From CAVVJA01 sp963779485 (GTDB lineage Bacteria; Actinomycetota; Actinomycetes; Mycobacteriales; Jatrophihabitantaceae): a stretch of DNA of 64,000 bases. The position numbers and the translations under genes were made by a program. The stretch spans positions 620,001 to 684,000 of the forward strand of contig CAVZYJ010000013.1 in the NCBI GenBank assembly GCA_963779485.1. The letters are read 5' to 3'. Under the pieces are notes generated by a model. It did not search any database, was not told the origin of the DNA, and saw only the letters and a program-made list of their open reading frames with translations. Shown in pieces: positions 9,677 to 18,894 of this stretch (positions are counted from its first letter, which is position 1; each line of letters opens with the position of its first letter).

Positions 9677-10690
9677 ATGACGGCCAGCATCGAGGATGTC
9701 GCGAAGCGGGCGGGCGTATCTATCGCGACCGTCTCGCGATCGCTGCGCGGCCTGCCGGATGTCGCGCCGTCCACGCGACACCGCGTCCTCGTCGCCGCCC
9801 GCGAGCTCGACTACGTCGCGTCGCCGTTTGCGGCCCGGCTGGCGAGCGGCCGCACGGCGACGGTCGGTGTCGTCGTCCCGTTCGTCAATCGCTGGTATTT
9901 CGCCGAGTTCCTCGGCGGCGCGGAGTCGCAGTTGTTCGCCGGCGGTTTCGATCTCCTGCTGTACAACCTGGCCGACCCGGAGGGACGGCAACGCTTCTTC
10001 ACGATGATGCGGGTCCGCAAGCGCGTCGACGCCCTGCTCGTCGCGAGCCTCGTCCTCACCGACAGCGAAGCCGAGGCGTTGCTCACGCTGGGCTGCCCCA
10101 TCGGCCTGCTCGGTTTCGCCCGTCCGGGATTCCACTCGTCCCGCATCGACGACACCCGCAGCGCCCGCGCGGCCGTCGAGCACTTGCTGGCGATGGGGCA
10201 CCACCGTATCGGTCTGATCGGCGGCGACACGGACGACCCGATGCGCTTCACCCCGCCGCTGCACCGCCGCAGCGGCTACATTCGCGCCTTGGAGGACGCG
10301 GGGATCGACTATCGAGCCGATTTCGAGGAGCTCGGCTACTTCACCGTCGCGGGCGGCGAGCATGCCGCTGACGTCTTGCTTGATCGGCCGGATCCGCCAA
10401 CCGCGCTGTTCGCCGAGTCAGACGAAATGGCCTACGGGGCGATACGGGCAATTCGCCGTCGTGGGCTCCGGGTGCCGCAGGACGTTGCCGTGATCGGCTT
10501 CGACGATCACGCCAGCGCGGAGTTGATGGACTTGTCGACGATCCGCCAGCCGATCGTCACCCAGGCGAGTGAGCTCACTGCCCGAGTCTTGGCGGGGCTG
10601 AACGACCCGTCCGTCGAGCCGCTGGATCGGGTCGTGCCCACCGAGCTCGTCGTCCGCGGTTCCACCGATCCGGCTCGCAGCGTCTATTAG
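9677..10690 (+). CDS. LacI-family transcriptional regulator
   Basis: 337 residues. The N-terminal helix-turn-helix and hinge are clear (IEDVAKRAGVSIATVSRSL, then SPFAARLASG). A periplasmic-binding-type sugar-sensor domain follows (GVVVPFVNRWYFAEFLGG, HHRIGLIGG, DVAVIGFDDHASAELM). It probably represses sugar-use genes in response to a sugar ligand. The neighbouring convergent PfkB kinase is a plausible partner but not a proven target. ATG 9677 is preceded by GAAGG. Confidence 0.93.
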   Translation: MTASIEDVAKRAGVSIATVSRSLRGLPDVAPSTRHRVLVAARELDYVASPFAARLASGRTATVGVVVPFVNRWYFAEFLGGAESQLFAGGFDLLLYNLADPEGRQRFFTMMRVRKRVDALLVASLVLTDSEAEALLTLGCPIGLLGFARPGFHSSRIDDTRSARAAVEHLLAMGHHRIGLIGGDTDDPMRFTPPLHRRSGYIRALEDAGIDYRADFEELGYFTVAGGEHAADVLLDRPDPPTALFAESDEMAYGAIRAIRRRGLRVPQDVAVIGFDDHASAELMDLSTIRQPIVTQASELTARVLAGLNDPSVEPLDRVVPTELVVRGSTDPARSVY

Positions 10691-10715
10691 GACCCGACTG
10701 CATCTCTCCGATTGA

Positions 10716-10727
10716 TGATCTTGGACT
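10716..10727. repeat. half site of the TGATCTTGGACT repeat family
   Basis: TGATCTTGGACT without an intact partner arm, lying between the convergent LacI and kinase genes. It matches the left arm of the full inverted repeats at 19990, 34051, 40011, 47344 and 63113, so it is probably a decayed copy. Confidence 0.5.
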
Positions 10728-10764
10728 CGATGCCAAAGAGCGCGGCCGAACCGGGAAGCGTCGG

Positions 10765-11739
10765 CTAGGAGCTTGCCGCCGTGGGCCGGGGCCGTCCTAC
10801 GAGGCGAGAGCGCGACGCGGCGACCTGCGCGCGGGTGGGCGGATCGGCCCCCGCTCGCTCGCAGGTCAACGCGGACACGAGGATCGCGTGATCGACGATC
10901 TCCGCGAGTTCTGGTTCGCCAAGCGCGGACAGGGCGGGGACGTCGACGTGCCGGTCGTCGAGCGCGCTCAGCAAGCCGCTGGTGAACGCGTCGCCGGCGC
11001 CAACGGTATCGACCAGCGTGATCACGGGCGCGGCGCGCTGCACCGGTCGGGTGTGGTTGGTGTAGGCCGTCGCCCCCTGCCCTCCCTGCGTGACAACCAC
11101 GAGCGCGGCGCCGAGGCTGAGCCAGTCGGCAGCAACGGCCGAGGGCCATTTGTCCGGATAGAGCCAGCTCAGGTCTTCGTCGCTGGCCTTCACGACGTGT
11201 GCGGCAGCGACGCTACGTTCGACCAGCGCCTGGCCGCGCTCCGGCGTCCCCAGCAACCGTGGCCGCACGTTCGGGTCGTAGCTGAGCACGATGTCGCCCG
11301 ATGCCCGAAGTCGCCGAACCAACGCGGCGATCAGCTCGCCACCCGGTGGGGTCCACGATGCGAGGGATCCGGTGTGCAGGATGGTTGTCTGCTCGGGCAC
11401 GCGCGAGAGCTCGTCGGCCGACCACTGCCAGTCGGCGGTGAGATCGAGGTAGAAGTCGTAGGACGCCCGCCCCTCCTCGTCCAGCGAGACGACGGCCAGC
11501 GTCGTCGGCTCCGTCGCGGCCGCCGCCGCCCGCAGGTCGACCTGATTGCGCTCGGCGTGCCGCCGCAGCACCCGCCCGAACGTGTCGCTGGAAAGTCGAG
11601 CCATCATGGCGGCGTCGTGGTCGAGTCTGGCGAGGCCCACCGCGACGTTGAGCGGGCTTCCTCCGGGATGTGCCGTGAAGGTCTCCAGATTCCCGGAGTC
11701 CACCAGATCGACCAGCGCTTCACCGATGATCGTCAGCAC
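10765..11739 (-). CDS. PfkB-family carbohydrate kinase (fructokinase-like)
   Basis: 324 residues. PfkB/ribokinase fold: IGEALVDLV at the start, the sugar-binding HPGGSPLNVAVGLARL, and the C-terminal DTVGAGDAFTSGLL with the catalytic Asp and anion hole. It phosphorylates a sugar with ATP, likely fructose by resemblance. The open frame continues to 11838 but would overlap the divergent exonuclease gene, so I start at GTG 11739, which begins VLTIIGEALVDL, the usual family N-terminus. It sits opposite a LacI regulator. Confidence 0.88.
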   Translation of the reverse strand: MLTIIGEALVDLVDSGNLETFTAHPGGSPLNVAVGLARLDHDAAMMARLSSDTFGRVLRRHAERNQVDLRAAAAATEPTTLAVVSLDEEGRASYDFYLDLTADWQWSADELSRVPEQTTILHTGSLASWTPPGGELIAALVRRLRASGDIVLSYDPNVRPRLLGTPERGQALVERSVAAAHVVKASDEDLSWLYPDKWPSAVAADWLSLGAALVVVTQGGQGATAYTNHTRPVQRAAPVITLVDTVGAGDAFTSGLLSALDDRHVDVPALSALGEPELAEIVDHAILVSALTCERAGADPPTRAQVAASRSRLVGRPRPTAASS

Positions 11740-11762
11740 GACCGGCAGGCTACCGTCATCCA

Positions 11763-12671
11763 GTGTCTTTGATGCTGGTGGACGCGGCGTCCCTGTACTT
11801 CCGGGCGTTCTTCGGGGTGCCGGAATCGGTGACCGCACCGGACGGGATGCCCATCAACGCCGTGCGCGGCTACCTCGACATGACGGCCACCTTGTTGCAG
11901 CGCCGCCGACCGGGCCGCTACGTCGCCTGCCTCGACCTGGATTGGCGCCCGGCCTTCCGGGTCCGGCTGCTGCCGTCCTACAAGGCGCATCGGATGGCGC
12001 CGGGCGGGGGTGAGCAGATTCCCGACACGCTGGTGCCGCAGGTTCCGGTGTTGCTCGACGTGCTGGCGGCGCTCGGGCTGGCGACGGCCGGCGCGAGGGG
12101 TTTCGAGGCGGACGACGTGATCGCCACGCTGGCCACGCGGGATTCCGAGCCGTGCGAGGTGGTGAGTGGCGATCGCGACCTGATGGCCCTCGCCACCGAG
12201 CGAGTCACGATCCTGTACACCGGTCGCGGGGTCGCCAAGCTCGAAGTTCTCGGCCCGGACGAGGTCGCCGCCCGATACGGCGTGCCGGCGGCACGCTACG
12301 CCGATTTCGCCGTCCTTCGTGGCGATGCGAGTGACGGCCTGCCCGGAGTGAACGGGATCGGAGCAAAGACCGCCGCCTCCCTCGTCGTGCGCTTCGGGAC
12401 GGTCGAGTCGATCGTCGAGGCGGCGCGGAATCGGTCGAGCGGGTTCCCGGCCGGCGCGGCGACGAAGGTACTGGCGGCCGAGGACTACTTGCTCGCCGCG
12501 CCCGCGGTCGTCCGCGGCCGGACCGACGCGCCGGTCGAGGCGCTCGAGGACACCGTGCCACCCGAGCCGGCCGATCCGGGTGCGTTGGTCGCCTTGGCCG
12601 ACCGATACGGACTCGAGCCATCGTTCAATCGGGTGCTCAACGCGATGGCGGCAGCGCGCTCAGCTCGGTGA
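11763..12671 (+). CDS. 5'-3' exonuclease / flap endonuclease-like
   Basis: 302 residues, matching stand-alone 5'-3' exonucleases related to the N-terminal domain of DNA polymerase I. Visible: LVDAASLYFRAFFG, LLPSYKAHR (helical clamp base), GFEADDVIATLA (metal-binding Asp pair), VSGDRDLMAL, and the helix-hairpin-helix GLPGVNGIGAKTAASL. The role is probably RNA-primer or flap removal. GTG 11763 and ATG 11772 are both possible starts. Its 3' end overlaps that of the convergent DUF4333 gene by 12 bp. Confidence 0.92.
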   Translation: MSLMLVDAASLYFRAFFGVPESVTAPDGMPINAVRGYLDMTATLLQRRRPGRYVACLDLDWRPAFRVRLLPSYKAHRMAPGGGEQIPDTLVPQVPVLLDVLAALGLATAGARGFEADDVIATLATRDSEPCEVVSGDRDLMALATERVTILYTGRGVAKLEVLGPDEVAARYGVPAARYADFAVLRGDASDGLPGVNGIGAKTAASLVVRFGTVESIVEAARNRSSGFPAGAATKVLAAEDYLLAAPAVVRGRTDAPVEALEDTVPPEPADPGALVALADRYGLEPSFNRVLNAMAAARSAR

Positions 12672-13730
12672 CCAGGTGTAGTCCCCGCTGGTGCTGGTGA
12701 TTGTGACGGTCGCCTTCTTGCCGCCGTCCGCCGTGCACGTGAACGTGGTGCCTTTCTTCAGCTCGACGTCCTTGCCGTTGTTGCACTTGACGTTGGTGAA
12801 GCCGGTCGCGGTGTCGTTTTGGATGAACCGCTCCACGGCGGAATGGCTGAGGTACTTGTTGACGAGCAGGCCGGGCGTCACGAACAGCACGAGGGCAGCG
12901 ACGGCCAGCACAATCGCGACCACGAGCAGGCTCAGCCACGCACCGACGTGGGACCTGCGCTGCGGTACCTCACCGCCGGGCCCTACGGTGGCCGACGTTT
13001 GGTAAGCCGGCTGATAGCTCGTCGGGTAACCCGCCCGCTGGTAGCTCCCGGTCTGCGCCTCATAGCTTCCGGCCGCATAGCCGGGCTGGGCATAACTGGA
13101 AGTCGGATAGTCCTGCTGACCATAGGACTGTTGTCCGTAGTTCGAGGGATAGTTCCCCTGTCCGTAGGCCTGAGTGGGGTAGTCCTGCGGGCCGTACGGC
13201 TGCTGGGGGTATTGCCCGCTTCCGTAGCCCGGCTGCCCATAACCCGGCTGGGCGTAGCCGGAGCCCGGGTACCCCGACTGCTGGCCGTATCCGGATTGTC
13301 CGTAGCCCTGCGACGGATAGCCTCCGTAGCCCTGGGACTGGTCGCCGGGCTGGTCGGAGCCCGGCTGGCCGTAACCCGGATAGCCGTAACCGGACTGCTC
13401 GTAGCCAGGCTGGGGGTAGCCGGGCTGCTCGTAACCCGGCTGCTCGTGACCAGGCTGGGGGTAGCTCGAAGCGGATTCGGGGTAGCCCGGATAGCCCGGC
13501 TGGGGCCGTCGGTTCGACGGGTCGTCCATGCGGCCCGACGGGGTCGGCGGCGGAGTCAGAGCCTCGCTGGGTGATGAGCCCGAGACCGGCGGCATGACGC
13601 TGGTCGATTCGTCACTGCCGACCGAGGTCGGCTCACTCACCGGCCGATCTGGCGCGCTGAACTCCGGTGGAGCGTCGCGCTGCTCGGACGGCGCCTGGGG
13701 AGCACGCTGCTCGGTGTTCTCGGGTTCCAT
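12660..13730 (-). CDS. DUF4333 protein with long Gly-Tyr-Pro-Gln repeat region
   Basis: 356 residues. A Pro/Ser-rich start leads into a low-complexity region (about residues 75-225) built of GYPQPGYEQ-like units with many Tyr. A single membrane helix follows (about 268-292), then an extracytoplasmic DUF4333 domain (VERFIQNDTATGFTNVKC...TFTCTADGGKKATVTI) with the family's two cysteines. The long Tyr-rich tail should be cytoplasmic. Mycobacteria have a DUF4333 membrane protein at the same place beside helY. Function is unknown; a cell-envelope role is a guess. Confidence 0.85.
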   Translation of the reverse strand: MEPENTEQRAPQAPSEQRDAPPEFSAPDRPVSEPTSVGSDESTSVMPPVSGSSPSEALTPPPTPSGRMDDPSNRRPQPGYPGYPESASSYPQPGHEQPGYEQPGYPQPGYEQSGYGYPGYGQPGSDQPGDQSQGYGGYPSQGYGQSGYGQQSGYPGSGYAQPGYGQPGYGSGQYPQQPYGPQDYPTQAYGQGNYPSNYGQQSYGQQDYPTSSYAQPGYAAGSYEAQTGSYQRAGYPTSYQPAYQTSATVGPGGEVPQRRSHVGAWLSLLVVAIVLAVAALVLFVTPGLLVNKYLSHSAVERFIQNDTATGFTNVKCNNGKDVELKKGTTFTCTADGGKKATVTITSTSGDYTWSPS

Positions 13731-13806
13731 CTGGCCCTCCCTCGATCCCCTCGCGTACGCCGCATGTCTACGCTACTGCGCTCGGCGCGGCGACCACACG
13801 CGGAAG

Positions 13807-16563
13807 TTACGGCTGCGGGCCTTGCGCCACAACCCCGCGGCGCAGGGCGCGCGAGGCCAGCCTGGCCCGGACCGGGATCGGCGAGTCCGTCTGGCCCGGG
13901 GCCACCGCGATCTGATCCAGGAGGTCGAGGACCTGCTTGCACCACCGGACGAAGTCGCCCGCCGACAGCTCCGGACTGATCGAGTCCCCGGGTCGCGCGC
14001 AGCGCCCGGCCGAGACTTTCGTTTCGGGCCCAGCGGTAGGCCGGCCAGACGAAGCCCAGTTCCGGTTCTCGGGTCGCCGGCAAGCCGAGATCCGCCTCGT
14101 CCTCGGTGATGTCGCCCCACACCCGTACCGTGTCGGTCACCGCATCCCGCACGGCAGCCGTCGGCATCCGCTCGCCGGCCGGCTCGTCGCGGCGGGCCTC
14201 GTACACGAGGGTCGACACCACGGCGGCCAGCTCGGCCGGATCGAGCGCGTCCCAGACGCCGTCCCGCAGGCATTCGGCCACGACCAGGTCGGACTCGGAC
14301 CAGATGCGGGCCAGCCGGCGGCCCGCCGGCGTTGCTTCGTCGCCGGCCAGGTAGCCCCGCTGATCCAGTAGCGCGCAGATCTGGTCGAAGGTGCGTCCCA
14401 GCGAGTCGGTGCGCCCCTCGACCCTGCGGACGAGGCCGGCCGTCTCCCGCTCGAGCCGGCTCCGCCGCTGGGCCCAGCGAGCATGCTCGTCTCGATCCGG
14501 ACAACCGTGGCCGGGATGCGCGCGAACCGCGGCGCGCAACCGCACGACCTCGTCGTCCGGCGTCCCCGGGCCTCCGCGGCGGCGGCTGGGCGCCGGCGGC
14601 ACGGCGACCTGCCGGAGCGCGGACGCCAGATCGCGCCGCTCCTGCGGCGAACGGTGGTTGAAGTGATGCGGCACCCGAACGCTGCCGACCGCCTCGACAG
14701 CGACCGGAAAGTCGACCATGGACAACCGGCCGGCCCAGCGCCGCTCGGTGAGCACCAGCGGGCGCGGGTCGTCCCGCGGACTCACGCCCGGGTCGAGGAC
14801 GATCGCGAGGCCCGCTCGCCGGCCGGCTGGCACCCGAATGACGTCGCCGGTCCGCAGGGCCTCCAGGGATGCCGCGACCGTGCCCCGACGCTCGCGAGAC
14901 GCCGCGCGCGACAGCGCGGCCTCGCGCTCCGAGAGAGCCTGGCGCAGGGCCAGGTACTCGGAGAAATCGCCCCGATCGCAGTCGCATTCGGGTCGCGTAC
15001 TCGGCGACCGCGTTCTCGTTGCGCCGGATCTGGGCGATCAGGCCCGCGACGCCGCGGTCGGCCTGGAACTGGGCGAACGAGGCGTCCAGCAAGGCGCGAG
15101 CGGCCGAGCGCCCCATCTGGCCGACCAGGTTGACCGCCATGTTGTACGACGGGCGGAACGAGGAGCGCAGCGGGTAGGTCCGGGTCGAGGCCAGACCGGC
15201 CACCCGAGCCAGATCGATGTCCGGGCCCCACAGGACAACCGCATGGCCTTCGACATCGATGCCCCGGCGTCCGGCCCGGCCGGTGAGCTGCGTGTACTCC
15301 CCCGGCGTGATGTCGGCGTGCGTCTCGCCGTTGAACTTCGTCAGCCGTTCCAGCAGGACGCTCCGGGCGGGCATGTTGATGCCCAACGCGAGCGTCTCGG
15401 TAGCGAACACGGCCCGGACCAGTCCCCGGACGAACAGTTCCTCGACGGTCTCCTTGAAGACCGGGATCAAGCCGGCGTGGTGCGCGGCCACGCCGCGACG
15501 CAGCCCGTCGAGCCACTCCCAGTAGCCGAGCACCTCGAGGTCCTCGGCCGGGATGCCGACCGTTCGATGCTCGACGAGCGCGGTGATCTCGTCGCGTTCG
15601 GCCGGGTCCGTCAACCAGAGGCCGGCCTGAACGCACTGACGGACGGCCGCGTCGCATCCGACCCGGCTGAAGATGAACGTGATCAGCGGTAGCAGGCCTT
15701 CGCGATCGAGCCGCGTGACGACGTCTGGCCGGTGCGGCGGCCGCCAACCCGGGCCGCGCCGGCGATCGCGTCCTCGCGGGCCGATCTCGAAGTTTCGCAT
15801 TCGCTCGGTCAGGTAGTGGCGTAGCTCGGGATTGACGGCCGGAGGCTGACTGGTCGGCGCGCTGGTGCTGCCGGAATCCGGGAACAGGTCGAACAACCGA
15901 GATCCGACCAGCATGTGCTGCCAGAGCGGAACCGGGCGTTGCTCGTGCACGATCACCCGGGTGTCGCCGCGCACCGTCACCAGCCAATCGCCGAATTCCT
16001 CGGCATTGCTGACCGTTGCCGACAGGGCCACGAGCCGCACCGAGTCGGGCAGGTGAATGAGCACCTCTTCCCAGACCGCGCCGCGGAACCGATCGCCCAG
16101 GTAGTGCACCTCGTCCATCACGACGTAGCCCAGGCCGGTGAGCGCGTCGCTGCCGACGTAGAGCATGTTGCGCAGCACCTCGGTCGTCATGACCACGATC
16201 GGGGCGTCGGCGTTGATCGAGTTGTCGCCGGTCAGCAGGCCGACGCTACGGGCGCCGTGCCGGTCGACCAGATCGTTGAACTTCTGATTCGAAAGCGCCT
16301 TGATCGGCGTGGTGTAGTAGCACTTCTGCCCGGCCGCGAGCGCCAGGAATACCGCGAACTCCCCGACGACGGTCTTGCCGGCTCCGGTCGGCGCGCACAC
16401 CAGCACGCTCGATTCGTCTTCCAGAGCTCGACACGCGTCGATCTGGAACTGGTCGAGGTCGAAGGAATACTGCCCCGCGAAGTCCGTGACGCGCCGGATA
16501 CGCGATCCGCTGTCGGCTGGCTGCGTACCGCTCCGCCGGCGACGGACCGATCGCCGGGGTCAT
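13807..16563 (-). pseudogene. helY: HelY-type DEAD/DEAH RNA helicase, frameshifted at least three times
   Basis: Joining three reading frames gives an almost complete Ski2/Mtr4-like helicase of about 915 residues. The N-terminus (MTPAIGPSPAERYAASR) is in one frame. The frame shifts near 16480-16505 before FAGQYSFDLDQFQID. The long central frame holds the P-loop APTGAGKTVVG, MDEVHYLGDRFRG and LSATVSN. Near 14975-14985 it shifts again before DRGDFSEYLALRQ, where a few bases seem lost. Near 13970 a third shift precedes ELSAGDFVRWCKQVLDLLD; the natural stop is at 13807. Position between DUF4333 and zur/tat matches the mycobacterial helY neighbourhood. It is either a decaying gene or has clustered sequence errors. 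Confidence 0.8.
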
Positions 16564-16599
16564 ATCTTCAGCCTAGGCGTCGCGGCGCGGGCTCTCGGA

Positions 16600-17031
16600 T
16601 CAGGAGGATTTGCCCGTCGAGCAGGCCGCGCACAACCCGAGAAGCTCGACGGTGTGGTCGACATCGGTAAACCCGTGCTCGTGAGCGACGCGGGCCGCCC
16701 AGCGTTCCATCGCGGCGCCTTCGATCTCCTCGGTGCGGCCGCAGGCTCGGCAGACCAGGTGATGATGATGGGGCGTGGCCTGGCCGCACAGCCGGTAGAG
16801 CGCCTCACCCTCGGACGTCTGCAGGACGTCCGCGTCGCCCGCGTCGGCCAACGTCTGCAGGTGCCGGTACACGGTCGACAGCCCGATCGTCTCGCCCTGG
16901 GAGCGCAGCTCGGAGAAGACGGACTGGGCACTGCGGAATCCGTCCCCGGCTCCGAGCTGCGCTCGGACCAGGTCGCCTTGCCGCGTCGATCGAGCGGCCC
17001 GACCACGCCGGACTCCGTGCAGGGCGGTCAT
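16600..17031 (-). CDS. zur: Fur-family zinc uptake regulator
   Basis: 143 residues. Winged-helix DNA-binding half (GFRSAQSVFSELRSQGETIGLSTVYRHLQTL). The dimerisation/metal half has the HHHHLVCRACG motif and a C-terminal LCAAC, together forming the structural CxxC...CxxC zinc site. With zinc bound, Zur represses uptake genes. The adjacent upstream znuACB operon supports Zur over Fur. A Fur/Zur-type dyad lies 27 bp upstream of the start, suggesting autoregulation from its own promoter. Confidence 0.9.
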   Translation of the reverse strand: MTALHGVRRGRAARSTRQGDLVRAQLGAGDGFRSAQSVFSELRSQGETIGLSTVYRHLQTLADAGDADVLQTSEGEALYRLCGQATPHHHHLVCRACGRTEEIEGAAMERWAARVAHEHGFTDVDHTVELLGLCAACSTGKSS

Positions 17032-17057
17032 CTCAGCACCTCTTCACGGTCTGTCGT

Positions 17058-17072
17058 TGGTAACCGTTATCA
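17058..17072. promoter_or_regulatory. candidate Zur box upstream of zur
   Basis: TGGTAACCGTTATCA is a 7-1-7 dyad (TGATAAC/GTTACCA on the minus strand, 6 of 7 positions paired), the layout of Fur-family operators. It lies between the end of znuB and the start of zur. Confidence 0.55.
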
Positions 17073-17125
17073 ACCTTAGAGCCGGCGGAGGCCCTCAACG
17101 GAGGATCCTCATCGGTGGACGCAAA

Positions 17126-18061
17126 TCAGGGGTGATGAGCCGGCACCGGACTCGGCGGCAGGGCCTCGGCGACCTCCTCGAGTGCTCGCCGGGCGCCAGT
17201 GCGCCGTCGACGAGATCCGACCACGCGGCATCCGAGGTAGCAGGCAAAAGAGATCGTCGTGACGTACGGACTGATCGGAATCGAGCTGCCGAGCGCGAGC
17301 AACGTTCCGCCGACCATGGCGACGGTGGCGAACACGACGCTCAGCGCGACGGTGGCGCGGGGGGATGCGGTCACCCGCATGGCGGCGGCCGCGGGCGTAC
17401 ACACGATGCTCAGCACGAGCAACGCGCCGACGACCTGAACCGACGCGGCAACGGCCAAGCCCAGGACGAGCATGAAGATCGGCGACAGCAGCCGCACCGG
17501 AACGCCCCGGGCGGCCGCCACCTCGGGATCCAGGCTCGCGAACCGCAACGGCCGCCACAGCAGGAGCAGGCTGGCCAGCACGACCGCGCCGATTCCGATC
17601 AGCCAGGAAAGCTGAGGTGTGTCTATAGCGACGATCTGCCCGGTCAGCAGCCCGAACTTGTTGGCCGATCGGCCCTTGTAGAGGGACAGGAACAGCACGC
17701 CGAGGCCGAGCCCGAACGGCATGAGCACGCCGATGATCGAGTTGCGTTCTCGAGCCCGGATCCCCAGCGCGCCGATGACGACGGCGGCGAGCAGCGACCC
17801 GGTGACCGCGCCCACGACCACGTTGATGCCGAGGAACAGCGCGCCCGCGGCGCCGGCGAAGGACAATTCGCTGATGCCGTGCACGGCAAACGGCAGGTCG
17901 CGCATCATGACGAAGACGCTGATCAACCCGCCTACCACGCCCAGCACCACTCCGGCGATCACCGAGTTGTGCACCAAGGCCAGCAAGTCGCCGTAATCGT
18001 CGAAGTTGAAGATCTGCTTCCACAGACTGGGATCGCCGGTGGCGATGGCAACCATCGTCAT
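17126..18061 (-). CDS. znuB: zinc ABC transporter permease
   Basis: 311 residues with about eight to nine membrane helices, ABC-3 (ZnuB/MntB/TroB) family. Typical features are FVMMRDLPFAVHGISELSFAGAAG near the N-terminus and LSIVCTPAAAAM late. It forms the membrane channel for metal import. The start ATG at 18061 overlaps the ZnuC stop (ATGA), so the two are translationally coupled. Metal specificity for zinc rather than manganese is inferred from the adjacent zur gene. Confidence 0.9.
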   Translation of the reverse strand: MTMVAIATGDPSLWKQIFNFDDYGDLLALVHNSVIAGVVLGVVGGLISVFVMMRDLPFAVHGISELSFAGAAGALFLGINVVVGAVTGSLLAAVVIGALGIRARERNSIIGVLMPFGLGLGVLFLSLYKGRSANKFGLLTGQIVAIDTPQLSWLIGIGAVVLASLLLLWRPLRFASLDPEVAAARGVPVRLLSPIFMLVLGLAVAASVQVVGALLVLSIVCTPAAAAMRVTASPRATVALSVVFATVAMVGGTLLALGSSIPISPYVTTISFACYLGCRVVGSRRRRTGARRALEEVAEALPPSPVPAHHP

Positions 18062-18894
18062 GACGCGCTTCCCGTGGGCGGGTAACTGTCTTCCTCGTCG
18101 TCGAGGACGTCGCCCGGCTCCGGCACCCCGACGACGACGATCCGCCCCCCGGTGCGAATTACCTCGATCCGGGCGCCGTAGAGCGCGGTCAGGCTTCGGG
18201 AAGTCATGACCTCGTCGACCCGGCCGATCTGGAACCGCCCGTCGGCCAGATACAGCACCCGGTCGACGTACGGCAACACCGGGTTGATCTCGTGGGTCAC
18301 AAACAGCACGGCGGTTCCCTTGGCTCGCCTGCGCTCGTCGATAAGTCGGACGACCTCGCGCTGATGGCGCAGGTCGAGCGACAGCAACGGCTCGTCGCAG
18401 AGCAGCAACGCGGGCTCGGTTACCAGTGCCTGGGCGATACGGACCCGCTGCTGCTCCCCGCCGGACAGCTCGGCGACCGGCGTGCTTGCCAATTCGCTCG
18501 CGCCGACCGCCGCGAGGATCTCGGCCACCCGCTCGCGCTGCCGGCGCGCGTCGATCCAGCCCGGCCCGAGCCGGTGGCCGTCCAGGCCCATCCGCACCAG
18601 GTCGGCCGCTCGGAGCGGCGCCGGCGGGGCCAGCCGCCTTTCCTGCGGCACATAGCCGATCAGGTCGCTGCCCCGCTGGGCCGGTCGCCCGCAGATCGTG
18701 ATCGTGCCCGAGCTGAGCCGTTGCCGGCCGAGAACGGCCCGCAGCAGGGTGGTCTTGCCCGATCCGTTCGCGCCCAGCACGGCGAGGAACTCGCCCGCGC
18801 GCACATCGAGGTCGAGCCCCGACCACAGAGTGCGGTTGGCGATCGACAAGGACGCCCCGCGCACGGCCAGGACGGAGTCGGCCGGGCCCATCAT
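18058..18894 (-). CDS. znuC: zinc ABC transporter ATP-binding protein
   Basis: 278 residues with all ABC motifs: Walker A GANGSGKTTLL, Q-loop YVPQERR, signature LSGGEQQRVRIAQAL, Walker B LLLCDEP and H-loop FVTHE. It energises metal import by ZnuB. I chose ATG 18894, which overlaps the znuA stop; a second ATG follows at 18891. The C-terminal extension after the ATPase domain (about residues 225-278) is unusually acidic (DVLDDEEDSYPP). Confidence 0.92.
   Translation of the reverse strand: MMGPADSVLAVRGASLSIANRTLWSGLDLDVRAGEFLAVLGANGSGKTTLLRAVLGRQRLSSGTITICGRPAQRGSDLIGYVPQERRLAPPAPLRAADLVRMGLDGHRLGPGWIDARRQRERVAEILAAVGASELASTPVAELSGGEQQRVRIAQALVTEPALLLCDEPLLSLDLRHQREVVRLIDERRRAKGTAVLFVTHEINPVLPYVDRVLYLADGRFQIGRVDEVMTSRSLTALYGARIEVIRTGGRIVVVGVPEPGDVLDDEEDSYPPTGSAS

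Noticed and set aside
12983..13574. Plus-strand ORF of Leu/Val/Gly/Arg repeats
   Set aside because: It is the antisense shadow of the Gly-Tyr-Pro repeat region.
13637..14833. Separate 398-codon minus-strand gene
   Set aside because: Its good part is the middle of the frameshifted helicase, and its C-terminal end reads past the third frameshift.
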